This document shows positions 25,644 to 34,238 of a DNA stretch of 35,203 nucleotides, piece after piece (the stretch's first letter is position 1; each line of letters begins with the position of its first letter). Source of the stretch: Lactococcus cremoris subsp. cremoris NBRC 100676 (GTDB lineage Bacteria; Bacillota; Bacilli; Lactobacillales; Streptococcaceae); NCBI RefSeq assembly GCF_001591705.1, contig NZ_BCVK01000024.1, positions 1-35,203 of the forward strand. The letters are read 5' to 3'. The position numbers and the translations under genes are program-made. The notes under the pieces were generated by a model. That model saw nothing but the letters and a program-made list of their open reading frames with translations. It searched no databases and was not told the DNA's origin.

Positions 25644-26201
25644 GTGAACCAAACTGAACAAAAGAAAAAAGCAATTTTAGAAATCACTTTTCAATTACTA
25701 AACGAAAAAAGAATAAAAGATATAAAAATCGAAGAAATTGCTAAAAAAGCGGTTGTTTCTAAGGTAACTCTTTTCAAATACTATCAAAATAAAAGTCATT
25801 TGATGAACTATGTTCTTCTAAAATCTTTTGAGCACATGGTCGATGAAATCGAGGAAATCATTAATGGTGACCTTGATTTTACAGATACTTTTCAGGCTAT
25901 CATTGATCTTGAATTGAAACAACTTAAAGTGTTCAGTCCTGTTTTTTCAGAAAATCTAATGACTCAATACTCCGAAAGTCCTGATTTTTTTGATACTGAT
26001 GCTCTTTTACCCCAAGCAAAAATTTACGAAAATCTTTTTGAAAAAGGACAAAAAGAAGAAAAAATTTCTAAAGAATACACTAAAGAAGACTTTCTTTTCA
26101 TCATAAATATTTTTAATTCTGGAATGAAGGGCTTGTCAATAGAAAGACTTTTAGAAAAAACCGAACTTCTTTCTCGCTTCTTTCTTAATGGTTGGAAATA
26201 A
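25644..26201 (+). CDS. TetR family transcriptional regulator
   Basis: A regulator of about 185 residues with an N-terminal TetR helix-turn-helix: KKAILEITFQLLNEKRIKDIKIEEIAKKAVVSKVTLFKYYQNKSHLMNYV, where VSKVTLFKYYQNK is the recognition helix and its usual continuation. The C-terminal ligand domain is helical and not conserved enough to name a ligand. Start is uncertain: GTG at 25644 is 10 bases after AGAAAG, and an in-frame GTG at 25635 would add three residues. It is divergent from the ABC exporter genes, so it most likely represses them and itself. It appears intact although its targets are decayed. Confidence 0.85.
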   Translation: MNQTEQKKKAILEITFQLLNEKRIKDIKIEEIAKKAVVSKVTLFKYYQNKSHLMNYVLLKSFEHMVDEIEEIINGDLDFTDTFQAIIDLELKQLKVFSPVFSENLMTQYSESPDFFDTDALLPQAKIYENLFEKGQKEEKISKEYTKEDFLFIINIFNSGMKGLSIERLLEKTELLSRFFLNGWK

Positions 26202-26235
26202 TAAAAACTGGCTCATTATCAAGCCAGTTTTTATT
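26200..26235. terminator. Bidirectional terminator between the tetR-type gene and whiA
   Basis: AATAAAAACTGGCT (26200-26213) pairs with AGCCAGTTTTTATT (26222-26235), a 14-base-pair stem with A/T flanks. It overlaps the stop codons of both converging genes. Confidence 0.9.
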
Positions 26236-27151
26236 AACTTTCAACTTTTTTTAAATCATTCGAGCGTTCAACCAGTTTTCTCAATCGATGGTTGACTCCA
26301 GATTTTCCCAATGGTGGGTCCAGTAATTCGCCCAATTCTTTAATCGTTGCTTCTGGATTTTCTAAACGTAAACGAGCGATTTCTTTTAAAGAGGGTGGAA
26401 GTTGTTCTAATTCTTTTTTTTCATTAAGAAATTGAATAGCATCAATTGCTTCTTGAGCAGCCATTACGGATTTAGCAATATTAGCATTTTCAAAATTGGA
26501 CTGACGATTAGCTAATCCCCGCATTTCACGCATAATTTTAGCTTCTTCAAATTTCAATCTCGCCTTCATTGCGCCAATCAAAGTCAAAAAATCCATTATT
26601 TCTTCTGCTTTTGATAAATAAAGAATCCACCGATTTTTTCGTTCAATCACTCGAGCATTTAAGCCAAAATCTCGAAATATTTCTTGTAAATCCTCAGCAT
26701 GTTCCTGATAAACATTGGCGATGGATAATTGATACTCCCCTTTTTCAGGATTATGCAGAGCTCCGGCCGACAAAAATGCGCCACGCAAATAGTCTTTTTT
26801 AATGAATTCATCATTTTTAACAAATTCAGGGACACCATTATCCAGCATCAGTGAATCAGCCAAACTCAATTCATCTAATAATTCGCCAGCACCCTCTGTG
26901 ATAAAAACAGTATAAACCCGATTTTTAGAAAGTGTTGTCTTTTGATGAACACGAATCTCTGCATGAATTTCATAGAGTTCTTGAAGCATTTGATAAATGT
27001 ATTTAGCCGTACCAGCATTTTCTGTCGTAATCGATAAAGTTAAACCATTAAAAATTCCAACAGAGCCATTCATTCTTACAAGGGCAAGAAGGGCACCAGT
27101 TGTGGCTAAATTACGGGTTAATTCTTTTTTTACATCACTTGTGAAACTCAT
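26234..27151 (-). CDS. whiA: Sporulation/division transcription factor WhiA
   Basis: A 305-residue WhiA (DUF199) protein. It begins SFTSDVKKELTRNLA, has a LAGLIDADG homing-endonuclease-like region (for example FIKKDYLRGAFLSAGALHNPEKGEYQL) that lacks nuclease activity in known family members, and ends with a helix-turn-helix (LKEIARLRLENPEATIKELGELLDPPLGKSGVNHRLRKL). In actinomycetes it controls sporulation genes. In Firmicutes it is linked to division and chromosome segregation. It is third in the conserved rapZ-yvcK-whiA cluster, separated from yvcK by a 95-base gap that holds a hairpin. No strong ribosome site is seen. Confidence 0.95.
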   Translation of the reverse strand: MSFTSDVKKELTRNLATTGALLALVRMNGSVGIFNGLTLSITTENAGTAKYIYQMLQELYEIHAEIRVHQKTTLSKNRVYTVFITEGAGELLDELSLADSLMLDNGVPEFVKNDEFIKKDYLRGAFLSAGALHNPEKGEYQLSIANVYQEHAEDLQEIFRDFGLNARVIERKNRWILYLSKAEEIMDFLTLIGAMKARLKFEEAKIMREMRGLANRQSNFENANIAKSVMAAQEAIDAIQFLNEKKELEQLPPSLKEIARLRLENPEATIKELGELLDPPLGKSGVNHRLRKLVERSNDLKKVES

Positions 27152-27215
27152 AATTTTTTCTATTCAGGTTAAAAAACCCTGTCTTGTTCCTTCCTCTTAA
27201 ACTCTTTATCCGTTT

Positions 27216-27248
27216 AAAATTACTGACAAATCCTGTCAGTAATTTTTT
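27216..27248 (-). terminator. Hairpin between yvcK and whiA, built from the TACTGAC word
   Basis: AAAATTACTGACA and TGTCAGTAATTTT pair around a 5-base loop, with a T run on the + strand and a shorter one on the minus strand. For the minus-strand operon it would partly terminate or protect the yvcK 3' end before whiA. Confidence 0.6.
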
Positions 27249-28230
27249 AATGTCTAAATTCTTGACGTTGAGAAATGGCAACAATTTCTTTGGCAACAGC
27301 TTCTCCATTATGGAAGGCACCACCATCACGCAGTTCCAGAAAATTATTAGAAATTACATTGACTTCTTCAGCCTTCAATGATGCAAAATCATGATCAACT
27401 TGGACCAAATACTCATCAAATTTATTTGTATTCATATATTCTTCTGGCACTTCTTGAATATTCACAAGAACTGTATCAATCACTTTTGTTCCAATATGTT
27501 CATTCAAAACACGAACGTGGTCAGCATCCGTGAAATGCTCTGTTTCACCACGTTGAGTCATAATATTACAAACATAGATAATTTTAGCCGATGTTTTCCA
27601 TAAAGCCTCACAGATTTCGGGAATAACAATATTAGGTAAAATTGAAGTGAAAAGTGAACCCGGTCCCAAAACAATCGTATCTGCTTCCATAATTGATTTA
27701 ACAACATTTCGTGAAGCAATTGGGCTTTCGCCATTGACAGTTTGAGTCAGGTAAACATGGTCAATCAAGCCTTTATAGCCTGCAATTTGGCTCTCACCGC
27801 TTACCTCATGACTATCTTTAAAAACGGCATGTAATGTCAATGCTGCATCAGATGAAGGGTAAATTTTCCCTTCAACATGAAAGAATTGAGCCAAGGTTTG
27901 AATCGCACGATAAGTTGATCCTTGCATTTCAGAAATTGCGGCAATAATTAAATTCCCAAGAGGGTGTCCTGCCAATTCTCCATCAGATTTATCAAATCGA
28001 TACTGTAAAATATCGGCATAAAATTTAGGCATGTCTGACATTGCAATCAATACATTTCGCAAATCACCAGGAGGAGCGATACTGACTGCTGAACGAATCC
28101 GTCCAGAAGAACCTCCATCATCCGCAACGGTTACAATCGCTGTTAAATCAACTTTTTCTTTACGTAATGCTTTTAGAACGACAGGAATTCCGGTCCCACC
28201 ACCGATAACGACAACTTTAGGATTGCTCAT
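27247..28230 (-). CDS. yvcK: YvcK family protein (gluconeogenesis factor, CofD-like)
   Basis: A 327-residue protein of the YvcK/CofD-like family. In Bacillus it is needed for growth on gluconeogenic carbon sources and for cell shape, and it binds UDP-sugars. Visible motifs are the N-terminal nucleotide loop [29 protein letters not shown] (about 35-47), PPGDLRNVL and [11 protein letters not shown]. Length is normal. Its ATG overlaps the rapZ TGA by four bases (ATGA). Confidence 0.94.
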   Translation of the reverse strand: MSNPKVVVIGGGTGIPVVLKALRKEKVDLTAIVTVADDGGSSGRIRSAVSIAPPGDLRNVLIAMSDMPKFYADILQYRFDKSDGELAGHPLGNLIIAAISEMQGSTYRAIQTLAQFFHVEGKIYPSSDAALTLHAVFKDSHEVSGESQIAGYKGLIDHVYLTQTVNGESPIASRNVVKSIMEADTIVLGPGSLFTSILPNIVIPEICEALWKTSAKIIYVCNIMTQRGETEHFTDADHVRVLNEHIGTKVIDTVLVNIQEVPEEYMNTNKFDEYLVQVDHDFASLKAEEVNVISNNFLELRDGGAFHNGEAVAKEIVAISQRQEFRH

Positions 28231-29114
28231 GAACGATTTACCGTTTCCTTTCTACGGTCTTTGTCTCTATGACTAACATTTAGATGCCACTTTTCTCTTA
28301 AAGCAGCAGAAACTCGTTCAGCAAAGGCCACTGAGCGGTGTTGACCTCCGGTACAGCCAAAAGCAATTGTCAAAACTGATTTCCCTTCTTTTTTATAAGC
28401 AGGGAGAATCGGAACCAACATCTTCATCAAATTTTGATAGAATTCTTCAGATTGCGGATGTTCCATCACATAATCATAAACTTCTTGATCTGTTCCATTT
28501 TTATCACGTAATTCAGAAATATAATGTGGATTCGGTAAAAAACGGACATCAAAAACCAAATCAGCATCCAATGGCAAACCGTACTTAAAACCAAAAGACA
28601 TCACTTCAATTCGGAAAGTTGATTCTGTACTTGTCGCAAATTTTTGCAAAATTCTTGCTCGAAGATTTCTTGGTGTTAATTCACTGGTATCAATCACTAC
28701 TTCTGATAAATTTTTTAAATCAGCTAAAATCTCACGCTCTTTAGTAATTCCATCCAGTGTTCGACCATCAATTGCCAGTGGGTGGCTTCGTCTAGTCTCT
28801 TTATAACGTGAAACCAATTCAGTATCGTTGGCATCTAAAAACAACAATTTAAAGTTCACACTCGTGTTATCTGTCAATTCGGTCACAATACTTTGAATAT
28901 CTTCAAAGAAAGCACGCGAACGCATATCAACGACTAAGGCCACTTTATCAATTTTATTATCAGGTGTATTCAATAGCCCAACAAATTTTTCAATTAAATT
29001 TGGTGGCATATTGTCCACTGTAAAATAACCCATATCTTCAAAGGATTGAATCGCAACTGTTTTGCCTGCGCCAGACATTCCTGTAATGATTACAATATTG
29101 AGTTTATTGTCCAT
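28227..29114 (-). CDS. rapZ: RNase adapter / nucleotide-binding protein RapZ (YvcJ)
   Basis: A 295-residue P-loop protein of the RapZ/YvcJ family, which binds nucleotides; in enterobacteria it guides RNase E to small RNAs, whereas in Firmicutes the role is less clear. The Walker A is [14 protein letters not shown] (about 10-23). The family blocks [26 protein letters not shown] and [19 protein letters not shown] near the C-terminus are complete. GGAGGAAAGAG before the ATG at 29114 is a good ribosome site. First gene of the rapZ-yvcK-whiA cluster. Confidence 0.95.
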   Translation of the reverse strand: MDNKLNIVIITGMSGAGKTVAIQSFEDMGYFTVDNMPPNLIEKFVGLLNTPDNKIDKVALVVDMRSRAFFEDIQSIVTELTDNTSVNFKLLFLDANDTELVSRYKETRRSHPLAIDGRTLDGITKEREILADLKNLSEVVIDTSELTPRNLRARILQKFATSTESTFRIEVMSFGFKYGLPLDADLVFDVRFLPNPHYISELRDKNGTDQEVYDYVMEHPQSEEFYQNLMKMLVPILPAYKKEGKSVLTIAFGCTGGQHRSVAFAERVSAALREKWHLNVSHRDKDRRKETVNRS

Positions 29115-29178
29115 CTCTTTCCTCCATTTTCATCTTATCATTCCAAATGATAATTTTTGCTCTATCTTAGTTTCTAAA

Positions 29179-30624
29179 TCAAAGCATTGGTGCAATTAAG
29201 CGAGCCAGTCCTTCTTTAAAACGAATCATCTTTGATCTTTCTTCATAACGCTCTAAAGTCAATGGACGGCTTAACTTCAAGTCTTTCATAAAATCATTTC
29301 GCAATTTTTGTGAAATATCATAATCATAAATAACAACATTTGCTTCAAAACATAATTGTAAGCTTCGATAATCCAAATTTGCCGAACCAACTGAGGCATA
29401 CTCTCCATCAATAATTAACGTTTTAGAATGAACAAATCCATTTTCATAAGTATAAACCTTGGCACCATATTTAACTAAATCAGCGGCATGGAAATATGTC
29501 GCCCAGTAAACCAGCGGATGGTCTGGCTTGTTAGGAATTAACATTTTAACTTGTACACCTGATAAAAGGGCCAATTTTATTGACTCATGCAAGGCATCAG
29601 AAGGAATATAATAGGGCGTTTGAATGATAATTTCTCGTTCAGCACCAGAAATCATCTTCATGTAAGTCAATTTGATTTGCTCTTTATCCTCATCTGGACC
29701 AGAAGTCACAAGTTGAGTCGCTACATGTCCTTCAACAATAGAATCTGGAAAATAAGGTTCTCCCTCAGTCACTTCAAAATGATGTTGTGAATTCCAGTCT
29801 AAGATAAAACGATGCTGTAAGCTATAAACAATATCACCAGTCAATCTCAAATGATTGTCACGCCAATATCCAAATTTTTTCGTAATTGAAACATATTCAT
29901 CACCGACATTGAATCCACCTGTATAGCCAACTACACCATCAATCACAACGATTTTACGGTGCAAACGGTAATTTGTTCGGGGATTAACTAAGGGCATAAT
30001 CAAGGGGAAAAATTGAGCCACATGTCCACCAGCTTCTTGAAGCTCTTTAAAGCTGGACATTTTAGTCTTATTTGAACCCCAAGCGTCAATTAAAAGTTTC
30101 ACCTCTACTCCACGTTTTGCGGCTGCCAGTAAGGCATCGTAGATTTCATGACCCGTTCGATCCATTCTAAAAATATAATATTCCATATGGACATGATGCT
30201 TGGCTTGATTTATATCTTCTATCAAAGCGTTAAATTTCTGGCGTCCATCATTAAAAATTTTGACACCAGTATTTGTTGAAATAATCGATTTTTCTTCAAC
30301 ATAAAGCATGTGAATTAGTTGACCAATCACATGATTTTTTCTCATTTTTTTAATAAACAATCTATCTGTATATGATTTCTCCGCATGTTCAAGTTGTTTT
30401 TCAAAGCCAAGTTGAAACCTTTTACGGTCTTTAAAAATACGATAATGTGAAATTCCACGACCAATGAGTAAATATAAAATAAAGCCTATAATCGGCAATA
30501 AATTAACTACAAAGAGCCATGACCAAGTTGCTGCTGTTGATTTTCTTTCCCTAAAAATAATGACAAAGGATAAAATAACATTAAGAAAAAAAAGTGCCAG
30601 CTCAAAAAGTGCAATAAAACTCAT
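29179..30624 (-). CDS. cls: Cardiolipin synthase
   Basis: A 481-residue membrane phospholipase-D-type enzyme that joins two phosphatidylglycerols into cardiolipin. It has two N-terminal membrane helices (FIALFELALFFLNVILSFVII and WLFVVNLLPIIGFILYLLIG) and two HKD motifs: HRKIVVIDGVVGYTGGFN (about 235-252) and HSKTLIIDGEYASVGSANLD (about 413-432). I use the ATG at 30624 (MSFIALFELA), preceded by GGGAGAAA, rather than the upstream in-frame codon. It has its own extended -10 promoter. Confidence 0.94.
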   Translation of the reverse strand: MSFIALFELALFFLNVILSFVIIFRERKSTAATWSWLFVVNLLPIIGFILYLLIGRGISHYRIFKDRKRFQLGFEKQLEHAEKSYTDRLFIKKMRKNHVIGQLIHMLYVEEKSIISTNTGVKIFNDGRQKFNALIEDINQAKHHVHMEYYIFRMDRTGHEIYDALLAAAKRGVEVKLLIDAWGSNKTKMSSFKELQEAGGHVAQFFPLIMPLVNPRTNYRLHRKIVVIDGVVGYTGGFNVGDEYVSITKKFGYWRDNHLRLTGDIVYSLQHRFILDWNSQHHFEVTEGEPYFPDSIVEGHVATQLVTSGPDEDKEQIKLTYMKMISGAEREIIIQTPYYIPSDALHESIKLALLSGVQVKMLIPNKPDHPLVYWATYFHAADLVKYGAKVYTYENGFVHSKTLIIDGEYASVGSANLDYRSLQLCFEANVVIYDYDISQKLRNDFMKDLKLSRPLTLERYEERSKMIRFKEGLARLIAPML

Positions 30625-30659
30625 AATAATTTCTCCCAATCCCCCAGTTTACTCCTTCC

Positions 30660-30668
30660 ATTATATCA
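30660..30668 (-). promoter_or_regulatory. Extended -10 promoter of cls
   Basis: TGATATAAT on the minus strand, about 36 bases before the cls ATG. The -35 region is weak. The upstream flank is the terminator region of the flp operon. Confidence 0.55.
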
Positions 30669-30735
30669 AAAAACAAGCCCTTTTGTTGATAATCCTCATT
30701 GTTTACTTAGGTTTCATTTTTTCATTAAAAATAAA

Positions 30736-30805
30736 ATACTGACAGAATCAATTCGTCAGTATTTTTTTGATTATATTTTTTCCGTCAGTAAATAAATTTA
30801 CTGAC
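30736..30805 (-). terminator. Double hairpin after the flp gene
   Basis: Two consecutive hairpins are each made of inverted TACTGAC words. 30784-30805 is GTCAGTAAA-TAAA-TTTACTGAC. 30736-30762 is ATACTGAC...GTCAGTAT, followed on the minus strand by TTTATTTTT. The second has the U-tract and is the probable terminator of the flp operon. Confidence 0.8.
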
Positions 30806-30815
30806 AGAAATTTGT

Positions 30816-31505
30816 CTAAGCATATTCATCTTCAAGTCTTTCATAATCTAAAATTTTGAAAGATTTTCCGTAATGCTCGACCAATCCCTTCTCTTCTAAG
30901 AGACGAAGTTTCCGGCTGATTGTTTCAGGAGTCGTGCCAATAAATGCTGACAAATCCTTCAAAGTCATTGGAATTTGTACATAAGATCCGTCAGTAATTT
31001 TAGCCAAATCCAATAAATAGTTAGCAAGACGCATTTCTACAGATTCCATCATCAAAAACTTGGCTTGTTGCTCCGTTTCATTTTGTTTCACAGCGTTCAT
31101 TTCAAGAAGACGGAGGGAAAGTTGAGGTTTAGCGAGTAAGAGTTCCGTAAAATCGGATTTTCTGACAAAACAAATCGTACTATCCGATAGAGCTTCGCCA
31201 AATAAGTTTTTATTGACAAGGCCGAAAATGGATTTTTCTCCTTCATATCCACCAGGTTCAATCACTCTTAATAGCTGTTCTTTTCCAGTGGATGAGATTT
31301 GATATATTTTTAAACTTCCTTTGGCAACTATTGTCAAAAGTGGCTCTGCCGATGGTTGGATAACCGTTTCACCTTTTTTGACTTTTTTGTGTTGAACAAT
31401 TTCTTCAACTTGAGCAAGCTCATCTGGACTCAAGTCAAAAAAAAGCGGGACTAGCTGGATACAATGGTGGTCACTTAAATGCTCATCAAAATCTTTAATC
31501 GTCAT
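30816..31505 (-). CDS. flp: FNR-like Crp-family regulator (Flp)
   Basis: A 229-residue regulator of the Crp/Fnr superfamily, matching the lactococcal FNR-like proteins FlpA/FlpB; I cannot say which paralogue. Residues about 17-140 form the cyclic-nucleotide-type beta-barrel. The C-terminal helix-turn-helix (LKDLSAFIGTTPETISRKLRLLEEKG) carries the E-T-I-S-R recognition helix typical of proteins that bind TTGAT half-sites. It lacks the Fe-S cysteine cluster of enteric FNR but has Cys15 and Cys112, the spacing expected for a redox disulfide in FLP proteins. In L. lactis these proteins are linked to zinc content and oxidative stress. Start: ATG 31505 after GAGGAGGAAG, overlapping the upstream gene. 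Confidence 0.93.
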   Translation of the reverse strand: MTIKDFDEHLSDHHCIQLVPLFFDLSPDELAQVEEIVQHKKVKKGETVIQPSAEPLLTIVAKGSLKIYQISSTGKEQLLRVIEPGGYEGEKSIFGLVNKNLFGEALSDSTICFVRKSDFTELLLAKPQLSLRLLEMNAVKQNETEQQAKFLMMESVEMRLANYLLDLAKITDGSYVQIPMTLKDLSAFIGTTPETISRKLRLLEEKGLVEHYGKSFKILDYERLEDEYA

Positions 31506-32034
31506 CTTCCTCCTCAATAAATTCGCCTATCGTTTTTCCAAGTTCTCCTGCAAAATAGCGAATAATAGACAAATTATAGCCGTAAATCTTGCGAATTGCA
31601 AGTTCTAAGCTAAATTTTTCTTCCTTTTGTGCTAGTTTAATCGCTCGTCCGATAAATAAATTTTGGTTCTGAAAATCATTGATAAAGTTTTCTATCAATG
31701 CTTCATCTGTCCAATACTTGGCTTTGGGGTCATTTTCAATGAATTTATGATTGCTGACAAATTCGTCAAGCGTCGTTGGGACCAATTCATTTTCATCAAG
31801 TAACTGCTCAGAAATAAGATAAAACCATTCGTCTTCTTTTAGGGCAATTTCACGAAATTTTATGCGATAATCTGCACTTTTAGCATAAAGCCCTGCCTGC
31901 ATCAGACTTATTTTTTCATAAAAAATATTAGACAAAACATGACTCAACATCGCACCAGCAGTTGGTTTATGGTGGTCAATCTCAGATTTTTTGACTTCTG
32001 CTTCATATTTTTCATCAATACTTACTTCAATCAT
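31495..32034 (-). CDS. Dps/ferritin-like protein upstream of flp (orfY-type)
   Basis: A 179-residue protein corresponding in position to orfY of the described lactococcal flp operons. Its sequence resembles the four-helix Dps fold: AGAMLSHVLSNIFYEKISLMQAGLYAKS, then EWFYLISEQLLDENELVPTTLDEFV (compare the Dps D-x-I-A-E-R...L-G...P-T-T-L-x-E-Y block), then DEALIENFINDFQNQ. The usual ferroxidase histidines and the Asp of D-x-x-x-E are not conserved as far as I can see, so iron oxidation is doubtful. The tail is very acidic (EFIEEEDDD). The ATG at 32034 follows AAGGAGGG. It overlaps flp by 11 bases. Confidence 0.7.
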   Translation of the reverse strand: MIEVSIDEKYEAEVKKSEIDHHKPTAGAMLSHVLSNIFYEKISLMQAGLYAKSADYRIKFREIALKEDEWFYLISEQLLDENELVPTTLDEFVSNHKFIENDPKAKYWTDEALIENFINDFQNQNLFIGRAIKLAQKEEKFSLELAIRKIYGYNLSIIRYFAGELGKTIGEFIEEEDDD

Positions 32035-32048
32035 TTTTCCCTCCTTGC

Positions 32049-32276
32049 TCAAACTAGCGTAACTTTTGAGATTTGCACGGGATATCCGAGCTTTTCAACT
32101 TTAGTGACTAATTCGTCAGATTTGACGATATTTTCGTCAAACTCAGCTTTGACTTTTGAGGCATTAAACAAAACTTTGGCAGAAATCACTCCCTTTGTCC
32201 CAGTCATGGACCCTTCGATTTTTGCAAGACAAGATGGGCAGCTTAGCTCATCAAGTTTCATAATTATTTTAGACAT
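32049..32276 (-). CDS. Heavy-metal-associated (HMA) domain protein, orfX-type
   Basis: A 75-residue single HMA domain with the metal-binding pair Cys13-x-x-Cys16 in DELSCPSCLAKIE and the usual beta-alpha-beta continuation (KGVISAKVLFNASKVKAEFDE). Such proteins bind Cu(I), Zn or Cd and deliver it to P-type ATPases. The methionine often found before the first cysteine of copper chaperones (MxCxxC) is replaced here (LSCPSC), so copper cannot be assumed. First gene of the HMA-Dps-like-Flp operon, matching orfX of the described L. lactis flp operons, and positioned behind an FNR box. The metal ATPase just upstream has no HMA domain of its own and is a natural partner. Confidence 0.88.
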   Translation of the reverse strand: MSKIIMKLDELSCPSCLAKIEGSMTGTKGVISAKVLFNASKVKAEFDENIVKSDELVTKVEKLGYPVQISKVTLV

Positions 32277-32307
32277 CTTTTTTCCTTCTTTCTTTAACTT
32301 TTCTCTT

Positions 32308-32349
32308 ATTTTACCGCTATTCTAATCATAAAAAATTGATTTGTATCAA
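32308..32349 (-). promoter_or_regulatory. FNR/Flp box and promoter of the flp operon
   Basis: TTGAT-TTGT-ATCAA (32336-32349) is a perfect FNR-type site. The -10 of the operon is TAAAAT (minus strand, 32308-32313). With a start 7 bases past the -10, +1 is 32301 and the box is centred at -41.5, the class II activator position. There is no good -35, as expected for an activated promoter. The box lies across the end of the ATPase gene. Confidence 0.8.
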
Positions 32350-34208
32350 TTAATCTTTTTATTTTTATAAGAAATCAAGCGCATCCCATTTAAAATAACC
32401 ATCAAAATCGACGCTTCATGAATAAACATTCCCGTACCCATATTGACAAAATTTGGAACAAATCCTGTCCCACCTAAAATCAAGCTGACAAGTAGAAAAA
32501 TGACGACAGCAATTGCAAGCCCAATATTTTGACGCATATTTCTCACAGTATTGTTTGCCAATCCGTAAGCCTGAACTAACTCAGCAAAACTAGACTTCAT
32601 CAATACAACATCAGACGTTTCGATCGCAATATCTGTACCAGAACCCATGGCAATCCCAATATCGGCAAGGGCAAGCGACGGACTATCATTAATCCCATCA
32701 CCAATAAAAGCAAGCTTATGTCCTGACGATTTAAATTCACTGACAATTCTTGCTTTATCTTCTGGCAGCAGATTCGCATGAACTTCATCAATTCCCAATT
32801 CCTTTGCAACATTTCTGGCAGTCACTTCATTATCGCCGGTCAACATCACCATTTTCTTCATTCCATTACGCCTTAGGGCTGTCAGCGCTTTTTTAACTTC
32901 TGGACGGATTTCGTCAGCAATTCCGTAGATTAATTTGAGCTGACCAGCTTTTGCAACAAGCACGATCGACATCCCTTTTTCTTCTACTTCTCTCAAACTT
33001 TGTTTTTGAGAATCTGTCAGTAAAATTTTATGGGCTGTCAGTAATTTTTCATTTCCAATCAATAGGTCATCAGCAATAATTCCCTGACCTTTAATCACAT
33101 CAAGCTCTTCAATTTTTCCCTTTGTAGCACCACTCCCAATAAACCTGACAATCGCAGTCGCAAGTGGGTGATTAGACTGACTTTCAATCGTAGATATTTT
33201 CGTCAGTAAATTTTCGGAAATTTCGCCAAACTCTTTAACTAATACAACCTCTGTTTCACCTTTTGTCAGTGTTCCTGTTTTATCAAAAAGTAAGGTATCG
33301 ATCCGACTAAAAGTGTCCATCACCTCTCCTCCTTTAATCAATAGACCGTTTTTCGCTCCATTACCAATCGCAGCAACATTAGATACCGGCGCACCAATCA
33401 CTAAGGCTCCTGGGCACCCCAATACCAAAATCGTAATGGCAAGCTCCAAATTTTGACTCACGAGCCAAGTTAAAATGGCAATCAAAAGCACGACTGGTGT
33501 GTAATATTTTGCAAAACGGTCAATAAATTTTTCAGCAGGTGATTTAGTATCTTGTGCTTCTTCAACTAATTCGATGATTTTTCCAAAAGTTGTATCTTCG
33601 CCCACTTTTTCAGCAGTCACATAGAGGATTCCATTTACTAAAATACTCCCTGAAAATACTTGCTCGCCACTGTTTTTCTCAATTTCTCGAGACTCTCCTG
33701 TGATGGCGGCTTCATTGATAAAAGCAGAACCGCCGTAAACTCGACCATCTACAGGCACCTGACTTCCTGTTTTTATCAGAAGCATATCGCCTACTTTGAC
33801 TTTGTCAATATCAATCTCTCTTCCATCCGCAAAAAGCGCTCTTGTCGGCGCCATTTGCGACAGTTCTTTAATTGATGACCGCGTTTTTTCAAGCGTTCTT
33901 TTTTCCAGATAAGTTCCGAAAGTAAATAGGAAAGTTACAATGGCAGATTCTTCAAATTCTCTAATGAAAATCGCACCCACTACCGCAATCGTAACCAACA
34001 AGTCAATTGAAATTTGTTTGAATTTTAAAGCCTGATAAGCGTGGATTCCAATCGGTAACCCACCCAAAATTGAAGCGATGAGCATTGTTAAATTCCAAGC
34101 TAATTCATTAGCAAAAACATATTTCCCCAAGAAACCAAACCCAATCAATATCGCTGATGCCAGCATCAAGCGATTTGCATTTTTTTGTAACCATTTTTGA
34201 AAAGCCAT
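32346..34208 (-). CDS. P1B-type heavy-metal-transporting ATPase
   Basis: A 620-residue metal-pumping P-type ATPase with all core motifs: the TGES actuator loop (AAITGESREIEK), the phosphorylation site DKTGTLTKG, the P1B-specific HP in QSNHPLATAIV, the nucleotide-binding GDNEVTARNVAKELGI, and the hinge GDGINDSPSLALADIGIAMGSG. The transmembrane metal motif is CPG (VLGCPGALVIGAPVSN) rather than the CPC of classical Cu and Zn pumps, so the substrate is uncertain; Zn, Cd or Co are all possible. It has no N-terminal HMA domain, but a separate HMA protein is encoded next. I start at ATG 34208 (MAFQKWLQKN) after AAAGGATA, not at the upstream in-frame ATG, because the promoter lies between them. Confidence 0.92.
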   Translation of the reverse strand: MAFQKWLQKNANRLMLASAILIGFGFLGKYVFANELAWNLTMLIASILGGLPIGIHAYQALKFKQISIDLLVTIAVVGAIFIREFEESAIVTFLFTFGTYLEKRTLEKTRSSIKELSQMAPTRALFADGREIDIDKVKVGDMLLIKTGSQVPVDGRVYGGSAFINEAAITGESREIEKNSGEQVFSGSILVNGILYVTAEKVGEDTTFGKIIELVEEAQDTKSPAEKFIDRFAKYYTPVVLLIAILTWLVSQNLELAITILVLGCPGALVIGAPVSNVAAIGNGAKNGLLIKGGEVMDTFSRIDTLLFDKTGTLTKGETEVVLVKEFGEISENLLTKISTIESQSNHPLATAIVRFIGSGATKGKIEELDVIKGQGIIADDLLIGNEKLLTAHKILLTDSQKQSLREVEEKGMSIVLVAKAGQLKLIYGIADEIRPEVKKALTALRRNGMKKMVMLTGDNEVTARNVAKELGIDEVHANLLPEDKARIVSEFKSSGHKLAFIGDGINDSPSLALADIGIAMGSGTDIAIETSDVVLMKSSFAELVQAYGLANNTVRNMRQNIGLAIAVVIFLLVSLILGGTGFVPNFVNMGTGMFIHEASILMVILNGMRLISYKNKKIN

Positions 34209-34238
34209 TTTACAGTATCCTTTTATTTTTATAATTAC

